64,000 nucleotides of DNA from Endocalyx cinctus. Lineage: Eukaryota; Ascomycota; Sordariomycetes; Amphisphaeriales; Apiosporaceae. The notes under the pieces are model-generated. The model made no database searches. It saw nothing but the letters and a program-made list of their open reading frames with translations, and was not told the origin of the DNA. Where the stretch lies: positions 3,932,441-3,996,440 of the forward strand of contig BCKC01000001.1 of assembly GCA_001600455.1 (NCBI GenBank). The letters run 5' to 3'. The position numbers were made by a program, and so were the translations under genes. Below are positions 43,889 to 55,841 of the stretch, one piece after another (position 1 is the first letter of the stretch; the number at the start of each line of letters is the position of its first letter).

Positions 43889-46132
43889 TATACAATTGCA
43901 TGAAGCTTTATACAGCTTCTTCTTTGACGTCCGTGTTTATTATTCTTATTATTTCCTTCTAGGTGGTGGGTAGAATAATTAAAAGCAAATCAAATTAGAG
44001 CAAGTTCTGGAGTACTATTGTAAGGAATGAGAAGTAGAATACTCTTTTCCATTAAGTTCAAGACAATTTGACAATAAAAAGAGGATTAAAAGGTAGAGAG
44101 TACGGAGTAAAAGAGTGAATATTCAAGGTATCATCAGGTTGTCCATTCCACTAGGTTGGATTTGTATTGAAGATTGAGGACCAAAGATTGGTTAGAATTA
44201 CAAGAAGAATCATTTATTGAAATAAACCAGACCAGACCGCGGGACAAATAAGGAAATACGCGTAGATTACGCGTGATAAGAAATGCAAAAAGGTCGCGTT
44301 AAGGTGCGCCACAGTGACGCGCCCCTGGATATAGTGGACCTAGCGCAGCTAGGTACCTGCTATGTATGTAATTAGGCACTAATTAGCAGTTAAGCCACAT
44401 AACTGCAGTATCCATGAGTCCCTATTGGAGAGACGAATGTAGGTGGTTTCTTCGCTTCCGGTGATAATTCTTCATTCTTGAAGACAAGCCCAAACGCGAT
44501 TAATTCGGACGCAAACAGTGCTGCCGGAGTAGCCAGTCATGTTCAGAGCAGAAAGTATGGTTAGAAGAGCCTCAGCCAATTTATGCAGATGGCATCAAAG
44601 AAGAAACCATGATAATATTGGGCTGGGACGATGATGGGGAGGAATTATGGCTTCTTCTTTTGATCCACATTACGCAGGCAACCCCCAAGGACTTCGCCCT
44701 ACATCGTAATTAATCCTTTTAAGCAGCTTCAAGGGGTTACTTAAGAGCCCACCAGTACATTAACGCGAAGGGTCACTTTACAAGTCGTTTGTAAACTTTT
44801 GTAGTAGCTTGTATGGTAATCTGACCGAGTCTAATAATTACTTGAGTACCTAGGTATGGTCAAAAGTCACAGAGCATTGAATGCAAACCGGGCTGGCCAG
44901 GCTGGCGGATCAACAGGTGGCGGATAATTAGAAGGTGAGGTGATCGGAACTTTGAGTAACCGACGTTATACGATGATGACATTTTTATTCGCTTACCGTT
45001 CCTCCCTGCCAGAAGTATGAAGGTTGAATAAAATTCCTCTTTAGTATATATAAAAATTGATTTGTTGGCAAACGTATATGAATTTTAAATGGAAACAGCA
45101 CGTCGTTCCGGGCCCCGGTATTATTGCGTCCCGTCACTATATATGGGATACCAAAGCGAATATCACAACCAGCCGGCAACCCAGATATAACCTACCGCTT
45201 TTTCCCACCTGGTCTCCCCCTGCCCCTTACCGAGATATGTGCACCGAACCCATTTGACGAAGTCTTCAAAGGTTATTCCAGCCGCTTCGAGGACAAAAAA
45301 GTAGAATATCGGATAAGCACCCTCGGCAACCGAGACGTTGATGGGTGTTGGAATACTGGTAATAGGGGTTAATCATACTATCGTACAGACACATAGGCAT
45401 ATATCTATCATCCCTCATACCATTCTATCCCTTTTCTCTCTATGATCAATTCACTGCAATTCATCATTCTCTCGCTATATATGTAATCAGTATCCTCAAT
45501 GTCTATAATGGAATATTAGCTGTAGTTCAGTCCTCGTCCCAACACTTCCAGTAAGCTCGCTCTGACACCTGCTCCCACCGTCTCGAAACACCAGCGGTTC
45601 TCTTCATCTTAATTAAAGTAATTACTATTCCGACGCGTGCTCGACCGCCAGCAGGGGAAGGCGGGAAAATATGGGATATAACAGCCTTATAGCGTAAGTT
45701 TTCGATAAGGTCCCCTTAGAGAGTCGAGTTCAGGTAATACCGGCCTAAATAACACTCGAAAATAAAATAAATACATATGTAGTCGGAAATGTAACCAGAA
45801 AGTGGCTGGAGTGGCTGGAGAAGTGGCAAGGAGGATGGCCCCTATTATGGAAGTAGAATAGACTTATCCATGGATATAATCACGCATATGCATGATTAAA
45901 ACCCCCTCACGTCAGCATGTGTAGGATGGAATCATATAATTATATGCATTACTCTGTTTCCGATTAGTTACTCTTTTTTTTTCTTCAGGAAACGAAAAGG
46001 TTATCTTAATTCAGGACTTCAGATCAGTGATGATGAATTAAGAATGTAAATTAATGAAGTTTACCTCAGTTTCTTCTGGCATTTACGTTAAGTTAACTAC
46101 TCCCTTTTTGCTCATCGTACCTAAAAGCAGTG
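43889..46132. other. Divergent spacer between CAC1 and the HET gene
   Basis: About 2.2 kb without a supported gene. It has one TACGGAGTA (44101-44109) and one TACCTAGGTA (44847-44856). A lone TTTGCTCA at 46107-46114 lies 19 bases before the HET start codon and is within chance expectation. Open frames near 45057-45372 are unsupported. Confidence 0.55.
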
Positions 46133-48340
46133 ATGATGTCTCTAAATTGCGCTCGGTGCCAGAGTTTATTCCAAGACTCTAAGCTGGACAGTCAGTTGCT
46201 CCACTGTACGCCTTCCGATATTGCGGATGGTGTGTTGCTAGGCTGTTGGTGGTGTTTGAAGATCATGCACAACTTCAAGTTGGCTATTGGGAACACCGGA
46301 ATATCCATAGAGGAGTTCAGGACGTCGTACTCTGATTTTAAGACCACCGTTACTCGCGAGGGGGAGGCTTTTCACGTCCAGTGCTTGTCTGCCTCCCTAG
46401 ACCAGGAAAGCCAGGCGCTACTCGATACCATATATCCGTATGAGGACGTCGGGTGTTTGTTTGAATGCGCCGAGATTCACGAGACGGAAGTCCTCCCGAG
46501 GCCAAATCTAGGCGAGGCTACGAACAGCGAGGAATCTCTCAACTTCATAGCCGAGCAGATACAGACCTGCCGGCGAAACCATTCAAGCTGTCAAGTTGCA
46601 TCGCCAGATTGGTACCCTACAAGACTCCTACAAGCAACTAGAACTTCTGGAGGCACTGTGGAGCTGCGAATCGTGGAAACTTCCAAAATGACGCTATCAG
46701 GACCTTACATCACGTTGAGCCATTGTTGGGGAGGTAAACAGCCGTTGCAACTCACAAGTAAAAATAAAGAAAAGTTCAAGATGTCGATCCCCGTAGAACG
46801 TGTTCCTGTCCTTTACATAGATGCTATCAATGTCGCGTTGGGTCTTAAGGTCCGGTATATCTGGATTGATTCATTGGTCTGTGATTATTCCCCTGGTTGT
46901 GGGTCGCCGCGACTCTACTAGTAGCTAACATCTCATGTGTGTGACTAGTGTATAATGCAAGACTCCCGAGACGATTGGCGTCGGGAAAGTGCAACGATGA
47001 GTCTTGTGTATCAAAAGGGGCTCTTGAACATCGAAGCAGTATCTGCAAATAACTGCTCCTATTCAATGTTCGCCTCGAGAGATCCACGCCTACTTCTTCC
47101 CCACATAGTCCAAGCTGGTACGCCGGGCGAGCCCAAATATATGCAGTGGACTGAAAATGACGACGAGTACTGGGCTACCGGCAGCTTCATTGCCGAAGAA
47201 GTCCTCTACGGGCGGGGATGGGTCCTGCAAGAGCGACTTCTCGCTCTCCGTTCCGTCATGTTTACGAGGAAGCAGATATTCTACCGGTGCGCCGAAGAAT
47301 TCACCAGCGAAATAGGGGGATTGAATCATTTTTCGGAGGTGAGTCGGAGAGGTTACTCGCAATTCCGTAACCTGTCTACCGCGAGTATCACCGAAGCCAA
47401 CTGCTTTGATCGATGGAGATACGTGATCCGCACGTACGGTCTCTGTGCACTGACGGTTCCTGATGATAAGTTAATCGCGATTTCCGGGGTTGCACGCATG
47501 TTTGGCAAAGTGCGAAAGTCGAGGTATCTAGCTGGATTGTGGGAACACACACTCTTGGAGGATCTTCTGTGGTACCGTTCGGGGGATCAGTATCGACGTC
47601 CGGTGAACTACCGCGCGCCGACTTGGTCCTGGGCCTCTGTCAATGTTACGGAACATCGTGGAGAAGGGGATCTTCGTTCTAAAGAATGCGTAGAGTGTCT
47701 TCCGTCAGTCCCCAGTGTTGTTGAGGTATCCACGGACCTGGTGGGGACTGATGAGTATGGTGAGGTGCAAGGGGGCCGGATAGTGTTGAACGGATACTTA
47801 TTTCCAATCTTAGGGCATCGGAAGGACATCATAGATCAGAGGGACCCGAAAGACCCCAGACCATTGAAGTCTCAGATCTCTCGTGCCATGCAAAACCGAT
47901 TCTCCGAGTTCCAAGGAGAGTCGGTTAAGATTTTAATATTTACCGACTACGATGAGGAGCATGAACAATTTGGCGAAACGGTCCTCAGCGAGTGTTTCGC
48001 TATGCCATTGCTCCACGAGCGAAAGTGCGCCGCTCTGAATAAAATAGATGGCCTCCTCCTCGCGGCGAACACTCCGGCATGGGGTGTGTACCAACGCATA
48101 GGAATGTTCCAAATCGAAGGCAACATTATACGATTTCCGCTAGAAGAAAGGCTCGGGACTAAAAAGAAACCCAAAGCTGACGCAATGGGCGCTCGTCTGT
48201 TCCAGCGCCACGATAATAACATCTGTCGCTCGGATGGAGAGTTCATTCGTGCATTTATCGACGCTATGGGAGGTCGCGGGATTAGAGTACCATCACATAA
48301 GCGTGACGATTATGGTCGCCACACAATCACGATTATTTAA
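46133..48340 (+). CDS. HET-domain protein (heterokaryon incompatibility type)
   Basis: Two exons (46133-46876 and 46949-48340) give 711 residues. The 72-base intron (GTCTGT...CTAG) is phase 0 and joins RYIWIDSL to CIMQDSRDDW, the most conserved part of the HET domain. The upstream frame begins with GTG, so the first ATG at 46133 is used. Motifs in order: N-terminal CARCQSLF and GCWWC, then YITLSHCWGG (192-201), RYIWIDSLCIMQDSRDDWRRES (about 242-262), and GWVLQERLLALRSVMF (338-353). HET domains are TIR-related modules that start allorecognition or innate-immunity cell death in filamentous fungi. No NACHT, ankyrin or WD40 partner is fused; the C-terminal half (about 370-711) has no motif I know. 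Such genes are often polymorphic and strain-specific. Confidence 0.92.
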
Positions 48341-48662
48341 CTCAAGGACCCTGTCTCTGGCCATCCCATATTCCAGTACCCCCTTTCCCGTAAAAGTAGC
48401 GTTTTTTTATTAAACGCGAGCCATACAGAATTACTCCTTGTCTTTGAGCTTGTAGCCATTGTAGCGCGTAGTCAAAAATAGCATAAATTAGGTAGTTCTC
48501 TTTTTCTTGTTTTCTTGGACATGTCATAGGCACATATTTCATTTATTTCCGTAGGTCATACTAACCTGCTAGTAAACTGGAAGAGAAGTGAGCGCTCTTA
48601 CATTAAACTTTCCCAAGTGCTAATACATAGATAATCTCAGAGTTAAATACCTTCTGCTTTGA
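48341..48662. other. Spacer between convergent HET and P450 genes
   Basis: Short 3'-3' spacer with a T7 tract. Nothing else seen. Confidence 0.6.
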
Positions 48663-50718
48663 CTATTTATCCCCGGTGATCCCTTGAGCCCCTTCCTCCT
48701 TGAATCTAGTAATCAATCGAACCCAAAGTTCTGGTTTGTACCACGTAACGTGAAGGCTAAAGTCCTTATCAAAAGTCGCTTCGTGACCCCGGATCAACTC
48801 CAGGTCGAACATCCATAATAGTTTTGCCAGGAACAGTCTGGTCTGGCTCAATGCTATTTCTCTACCTGCGCACGCTCTGGGGCCCAGGCTAAACGGTATG
48901 GAGTTCTTCAAGTTGTCGTTAACAAATCTCGCATCGTATCTAGGATCGTCAGGCGGGAGCCAACGCTCTGGGCGGAAGTTAAGCGGCTCGAGGAAGTATT
49001 CCGAGTTTCGTGCCATTCCGAATAGACTCACTTGGCATACGACCTAGAATCCCTGTCAGTTGTGGGAAAGACGAAAAGTTGGATTATACAAGTATGAACT
49101 GATGTTGATTAACTGACCCCCTTAGGCACGTATACTCCATCAACCATTGCACCAGGACTCTTCCGTGGCTGACCAGACGCAGCCAAGAGGTGCACTCGAA
49201 GCGCTTCTTGAATACAAGCGTTCAAGTATGCGAGATGGGCCAAAGTATCGGGAGTGATGTCGCTGTAGTTGTTAAACGTCCCCCGGATCTCATCGACAAG
49301 CAATTTATAGGCCTCGGGCTCCTTCAGGAGGCAAAACAAACAGCAGTAAAATAAGAGTCGGATCGGGTCATATCCAGAGATCAATAGCTGAAGCGCAACC
49401 TGCTCAAGATGAACCTTTTCCTTTTTGCTTGTGGGGGCGGGAGCATCGGCTGGCAGCATATAATCAACAAAGTCCGGGTGCGTTGTCTTTCCGCGGTTAT
49501 CCATACGTTTTTGTACCTCCTGGGCATTCATTTTTATAAAAGTAGCAACCAGGCGAAGTACTCTAGGAGGTACAAATAGGATCGTGAGCGGTTTAAGAAG
49601 TGGAAACCTCCTAGAAACTTGTATCAGCGTTGCTAAGAAACTGGTGCTTCGTATCGTATCGAGGAAATCCGAGTCTCTCTCTATTGGCAAAGTATATTAG
49701 AAGCGTGTAACCTAGCAGGATCAGGATACGGAATGTTACCGTGTTTCAAATGGTTCATTTCGCGACTATAAGCCAAGTCTGCAGACATATCCATAGAAAG
49801 CCAGTCTATCCACTGATTGCACCATGCTTCCGTCAGTATGGCAAACCCCCAGAAACGAGAGGGAATTTTCATACCTTTCCCATCTCGATACCAGCGGGAT
49901 CACGACCATGTTTCTTCATTTTCTCAATAAAGAGATCCATGTACATGTGTACTATCGGCTCTTTGGCTTTAATGGCTTTAGTGCTAAAAGCAGGAAATAT
50001 TTTCTTCGCTACTTCACGACGCTTGACGGGATCTTCCTCCCAGATCAAGCCCCCGTCGCCGGTGCCGAAGTCCATTAAGTTCGTTTTCGCCCAGGTCTCG
50101 TGTGCCTTGGTCGACGCATTGTAGACATCTGTGTGATTTTATCAGCATCATCATTGATTGTCTCTCGACCTGCTAGTCCTAGGGCGGGTTAGAATCCTAC
50201 CGGCCGCTGCTTGGGGTGTAGAAAACACGATCTCGTTAGGCGCAACCCGAACAATCTTGCCTAAGCTCGAGTCAGTTCAATAAATAAAACTAACAATCAG
50301 CCTCTAGCTCGACCAAACATCAACCTACCATATTTCGCCAGCATATCCTCCACTTTCCATGGCCAGCGTGCCTGCAGCCTAGTTCAAGAGGTCAGTCCAG
50401 TAAAAATAACCGCAGTGTGCCTGAAATTATCAAATATCGTCTATGATACTAAAATACTCACCAATAATAGGCGTAGCAAACGTCAGAGACTGCAGCCAGT
50501 CTAGGACCCGGAAACTTGGATGCCGGGTGGAAATATAAACGATAGATACATTTCGTGACTACATAGGTAATGATCTATATTGAGAGGGTCAAAAGCCAGC
50601 GTTGGAAACTGATTCCTCTAAGGTGGTGGAGACTCACAAGTGAGAAAAATGTCATAACCCATTGCACCGGCGTCGCGGAAGAAGGTCGCACGAGTGTTGA
50701 TGGAGGAAACGTAGCCAT
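48663..50718 (-). CDS. Cytochrome P450 with atypical I-helix
   Basis: Eight exons (50638-50718, 50462-50574, 50329-50378, 50201-50260, 49875-50128, 49740-49812, 49118-49680, 48663-49043) give 524 residues. It starts [14 protein letters not shown], then a membrane anchor (about 20-40) and the hinge [38 protein letters not shown] and the PPxR-like C-terminal parts resemble the isotrichodermin C-15 hydroxylase-like (CYP65-type) group of fungal P450s. The K-helix ExxR is EALR (E369, R372), PERF is FRPERW (421-426), and the heme loop is [10 protein letters not shown] with Cys456. The I-helix motif, normally AGxET/DTT, is ISGYDPI (311-317): both Thr positions are Pro and Ile. Oxygen activation may therefore be altered. 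Intron 7 uses the less common donor GTCAGT. No other secondary-metabolism gene is adjacent, so a biosynthetic role is open. Confidence 0.9.
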
Positions 50719-51561
50719 TTTTTCGTTATTGGTATTCTACCAATATAACACAGTCTTCAAATATAGATGATTGGGTATCACAATGAATGTTTTAGAACAG
50801 CACAGTGATCCGTAATAGGGGAAATATATATCATGAAGGCCAGGATAGAAGATATGATGGAGAATGTATCGACGGAGAAGAGGGATAATAGGAAAAAGTC
50901 CGCACAAGCCGATGGTTTAGAGCATGTCAAGGCATTTTGGAGGAAAAATAACATTTAAACGTTCCAGCTGGACGAATTTAGATGCATGATATGGTGTGGG
51001 ATACAGCCAACAGCATACGAAAATTAATCTAAGGACTCCTCCATATCCCTAGTTATCCCAACAGTGGGTGTGAGCTCATTGCAGTCTGGTGATTTGATCA
51101 CAGTGACAAACTTTACAGAGCCAATATGGGTAGCTATGTAAAAATACATCTAACATGAACATGATCCGAGCAAATCGGCACATCACATCCTTAAAATACA
51201 TTTACCTCGCGATATATGCTCAATAGGACTACGTAGAATAAACCTCCTATCTCAAGTATTTCAAGGCTCAAGGCTCAGAATGAGTAAAGTGGGGCCACGA
51301 GAAGTTGTCAGCTGGTAATAGGCAATGACAGACCGTCAATTATATATTTTTCTAAACCAGCCTAGCTTTTTTTCGAGAGAGCTTCAACACCGTATTTTTG
51401 AGTTTTTATTATCGGAGGGGACAACTTCGAAAGTCTATCTACACTCTGAACGACGAATTGGTCTGTGGGCGATTAATTCTGCCAATCATTGTCGCTCCCG
51501 TTTCTATTTATGAAATAGAAGACAATTTTTCTCACTGGGAACGAAACTCATACGAATAAAG
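50719..51561. other. Divergent spacer between P450 and MRPL34
   Basis: AT-rich promoter region of both genes. The open frame at 51325-51513 has no support. Confidence 0.55.
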
Positions 51562-52104
51562 ATGCCGCCTTCAAATATTTCCTTGCGCGCTACTCGCGCT
51601 GCTTTCTCGAAATTAAGCAGGCCGACTGCGAAAACACAATGTCTCGTCACGCAAAGGTACTTATTTCAGCCTACTTTACTTATTACTTAACCCCCGATCT
51701 CTCCATTTGGTAAATCGATTTTGCGTGTCGATGGCTAACCGATGACTTGCCTTGATAGAACATTCTCGTCATTCCCTTCTCTACGTCCTTCCATCTTACC
51801 CACAACCGGCACCGTATTCCGTGCGCCAAACAGCTTGACCTCCCGTATCTCAGCCCCAACTACCGTAACATCAACGACGACATCCGAGGTTCTGGATATA
51901 GTGCCTAGGTCCTCCATATCCGCACATCCAGCTCTCGCGGGCTTCGGCGTGCAGATCAGATGCGGTCCCAGGCCCAATTTGGAGCGGTCGAGTCGTCTGA
52001 TCCGCAAGCGCCGTCATGGATTCCTTAGCCGTATACGGACACGTAACGGCCGAAATACGCTGCAGAGGAGAAAGAACAAGAAGAGATCTGTCTTGTCGAT
52101 GTGA
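51562..52104 (+). CDS. MRPL34: Mitochondrial ribosomal protein bL34m
   Basis: Two exons (51562-51656 and 51759-52104) give 146 residues; the intron is GTACTT...ATAG, 102 bases. The N-terminus MPPSNISLRATRAAFSKLSRPTAK is basic with Ser/Ala/Arg and no acidic residues, as expected for a mitochondrial targeting sequence. The last 40 residues hold the bL34 core: RLIRKRRHGFLSRIRTRNGRNTLQRRKNKKR. This small protein sits in the 23S-type rRNA of the large subunit. The middle part is Ser/Thr-rich and variable, usual for fungal homologues. Confidence 0.93.
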
Positions 52105-52894
52105 TGCGTGTGTGAGAGCTGAAGGGCATTGCTATCTCGGAAATATATTTGATGGCGGGGATTAATACGCCTCTCGCCGCCCTCACTGATGAACTTGTCT
52201 AGCTAGTTACTGGGGAAGAAAAAAAAAAAACAGCATATTTGCGTGGCGGATCCAAATATAGAAAGTGTAATAATATATATACATTATTGGCATCTCAAAA
52301 CTATTGTACAATACCTTAAAAAAAGTTACAATACGACAAGGATATTTTATCGTGGTTTGAAATTTGCTCACATTTCATGGTTGGTTGCTCACTATGCTTC
52401 ATATCACCCAGTTTAGACATCTACAGAAGAAAACAGACGAGTTTGTTAAAGCTTCATGTCTGATATTCTTATTCTATGCTAATTAGTACGACTAAATGAA
52501 GTCGAACGAGAACAATGGCAGCAAGTTTTTTTTTAAATAGTAAAGTCTCGGGCGTTCAGATACTTGCAAAAGGCGGTTGGAATAACCGGAAATGGGCAAC
52601 GAGCAGGTTTCAAATCCACCCACAGACGTGGACGTAGTACTTATTCACTTAAGTAGCTTAGTATACGATATAAGCCAGGGTTTTTCATATTATGAAGGAA
52701 TAAGAAAAATTATCAATTAGATATAATATATGTAATCTTTATATGTACTAACATGGAGACATGAAGCCGAGTTGTTATATCTTTCCTAGTTAAATCTTCC
52801 TCAGGTATCTATAATATGCAACAATCCCATCCCATACCTATTTAAGAACAAAAATCAAAAGCAAAGGGGGGAAAAAAAGGCAGAAACTGCTACG
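52105..52894. other. Spacer between convergent genes
   Basis: 3'-3' spacer with A and T runs. A single TTTGCTCA at 52363-52370 is at chance level. No gene seen. Confidence 0.6.
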
Positions 52895-55698
52895 TTAGAC
52901 AGGTCCCTCAACGCCCTCTTCGCACGTGAGTGAGTCTGAATAACAAACGACGCTCAAGTCGTCGCTCGCCCAGCCAACCCACAGGCCGAAGCCGCCGTCC
53001 AAGCTAGGCACGACCCAATTCTGCTGAGTGACGTCCCAGACGCTGACGTCGCGCCTCGTGAACTGAAGCGTCACCTGAGCGCTCTCACCCGGCGCCAGCT
53101 CGGCCGTCTTCTCGAAGTCCCGCAGCTGCACGGGCGGGGTGTCGAAGTCGATGCCGTCGGGAAACTGCACGTACGCCTGGGCGACGGCCTTACCGGCGAA
53201 ATCGGACCCGGTGTTGGTCACGGTGGCGACGACCTCGTACGCGACGTCCCAGAGGGCCGGGTTCCCGCCTTCGTCGCCTCCGGCCGCGGCCAGCTCCGAA
53301 TCGGTCTTCTGCGTCCCGCTGTACCCTTCCGGGTACGGGTACGTCGACGTCCCGGACGCGCCCTTCTCGTGGGCCGAGTCGGCCTCACCGTCGTCTAGCC
53401 AAGGGTACAGGTACCGCCAGATGCGGTCGAAGTTCTCGGGGAAGTACGCCTCGGATGCGGCGGGGAGGGCCGTGCTGAGAGAGGCTACCGGCGTGTCCCC
53501 TTTAGCGGCCCGGGTAGGAGGGAGTGCCGTCTCTAGCTCGACGACTTTGCTAACGGTGACGTTGGACAGGGAGAACGAGGTGTAGCTCATGCCGTGGCCG
53601 AAGGCGAAGCGTGGCTTGATGCCTTCCTTGTTGAAGTGGCGGTAATCGATGTACAGACCCTCTGAGTAGGTGTCCTGGGTCTGGCTGAATGGGGTGGTTA
53701 CCAAGGATACGCTCTCCGGGTAGTCGGACTCGCTGACGGGGATGGTGTACGGTAGATGACCGCTGGGCGAGACCTCGCCGTATATGACCTCGGTCAAGGA
53801 GTCGCCAGCTTCCTGTCCGGGCAAGTGCGCGACTAGGACGGCCTTCACCGACGGGAGGTCAATCCAAGGCTCCATGACGATGGGGCCGACGGTGTGCACT
53901 ACGACGACGACGTTGGAGTACTTAGCCGCCGCTTTCTGGACGAGAGTGTCACCGCCGTGCCACGCCGAGAGGCCGTCGGCGTCACGGTCGCCGTGGTTGT
54001 TTTCAACCGTGTACGAGTTCTCGCCGGAGTCTGAGGTGATGAAGACGATAGCGACGTCATCCTCCGTTGGTGTAGCAACGTTGCTTGGGAACGAGTCCGT
54101 GTTATAAAAGGTCACGTTGGCGGTGGTCTTGCGGCGGAGCGAGCTGATCGGGTCGTCCAGGTAGGGATAGTTGGCCGAGCCGGAACCCCAGCCCATACCC
54201 AGCAGACCACGGTTGCAGCTCTTATCAGTGCACGAGTTGACTCCCTGGGAATCGGCCTGGGCATCGGTACCGAAGACAAATAAGGGGGATGATGTCGATA
54301 GCGGGAGTAGGCTGTCGTCATTCTTCAGTAAAGTCACGGCCTCCTGCGCAACCTGCTTGGCCACCTTCCAGTGATCCGCCTGCACGTTGACGTACTGGTT
54401 GACGACGCCCGTAGGAGAGATGAGCGCGCCAGGGTAGAGCGGACCTTCGCGGTCGTCTGTGTTAGATGAGAAGTTGGGCAGAGGGAAGTCGTTGTCTTGG
54501 CCCAGCTGATACCAAGTCGCGACGACGCGCATGGCCATGTCGTTGATACGGTCAACGGGCACGGAGCCATTCAGCACGGAACGCGTCAACTCGTACGACC
54601 AGTCGCTGATCCCCAGAAGAGGGATGCTATTGCCGACGGTGTCGCCCGGCATGGACATGTCGAGTCCGGCGAGAGTAGAAGAAACGCCACCGATCTGGGC
54701 GAACCAGTCAGTCATCACGATACCCTGGAACCCAAGCTCTTCTTTCAGGAGCCCGTTGATTAGGTAACTGTTTTGATTGGTTGCTGAACCGTTAAGCTGT
54801 TGGTTGGATCAAACGTCAGTTATGCTTGATGCACCTAATTGAGTGAGGGGAGGAAAGATTGCTTACGGCGTTGTACGCCGTCATCACGGCACCTGTACCA
54901 GCCCGTACGCCATCAGCGAAAGGCCATAGGTAGAGCTCGTGCATTGCCCGATCATCTGTTTTTGTTAATCAGTGAGTACTTATTTTGAGGCAAATAAGAG
55001 GGAACGGAGTTGGTTGTCATACCTATATTTGAGCTGTATGCCTGCTGGAAGATGTTATACATGCGATACTGTTCCTGTTCGTTTCCAATAAGATGCTTCA
55101 GGGTCGCAATTACTCCTTGTTCCTGAACACCCTTAATTGTCTGGGAGCCGGCGATACCTTGAAGCACGGGATCGGTGCCGAATCCTTCCCACGACCGACC
55201 TCCCCTCGGTTTTCTCCCTATCGCACCCACGGAAGGGCCCAGGTAGAAGTTGGCACCTTTGCCTCTGAATTCTTTACCCAAAGCGACACCTCGCTGGTAC
55301 ATTAAGTCCTTGTCGAAGGTAGCGCCGGTAGTAATTCCCGCCGGAAAGGCGGTGATATTGTCCGTGGTGCGCACGCCAAGAGGACCGTCCTGCAGACACA
55401 GGTTCGGAAATCCGAAGCGCGGTAAGCTACCGGTGTTACCGACGCAGGGACCCATAAAGTAACCGGTGCCGGTAGTGATGTTGACCTTCTCCGCCAGAGT
55501 CATCTGCGATACCATCTCAGCGGCTTTAGCATAGCTTTCGCTCCAGGAGTCCGCCCAACCGCCATAGGGGGCTGGGTAGTAAGGGGCGGCGACGTATCCA
55601 TCGGGGACAGGATCCCGCTTTGGAAAGGCGGCAGCAGAGGTTAGGCCGGGTATGCAAAGCAAGAATAACAGGGCTCGGAGCCCCGAAGGTGCGTCCAT
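52895..55698 (-). CDS. Secreted GH3 beta-glucosidase
   Basis: Three exons (55023-55698, 54867-54955, 52895-54796) give 888 residues, typical for fungal extracellular GH3 enzymes. The signal peptide is [22 protein letters not shown]. The TIM-barrel domain includes [40 protein letters not shown] and KHLIGNEQE. The nucleophile is Asp285 in [12 protein letters not shown]. The second alpha/beta domain begins around [15 protein letters not shown] and contains [20 protein letters not shown]. The C-terminal fibronectin-III-like domain starts around [14 protein letters not shown]. These enzymes split cellobiose and related glucosides after cellulase action. Introns are short GT-AG and rebuild [18 protein letters not shown]. 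The barrel/linker motifs are all intact, so activity is expected. Confidence 0.94.
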
Positions 55699-55815
55699 GT
55701 CGAGGATTAATTGTGACGTTAAAAAAAAGTTAACGATAATTACTTTAGCGTCACAACTTCAACAAAAGACGGATGTGATCGACAGGCCGATGTATAAAGA
55801 TCATGCAAGTAAAAG

Positions 55816-55841
55816 AAAAAAAAAAAAAAAAAAAAAAAAAA
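55816..55841. repeat. A26 homopolymer
   Basis: Uninterrupted run of 26 A about 120 bases upstream of the beta-glucosidase start codon. Length may be inaccurate in the assembly. Confidence 0.9.
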
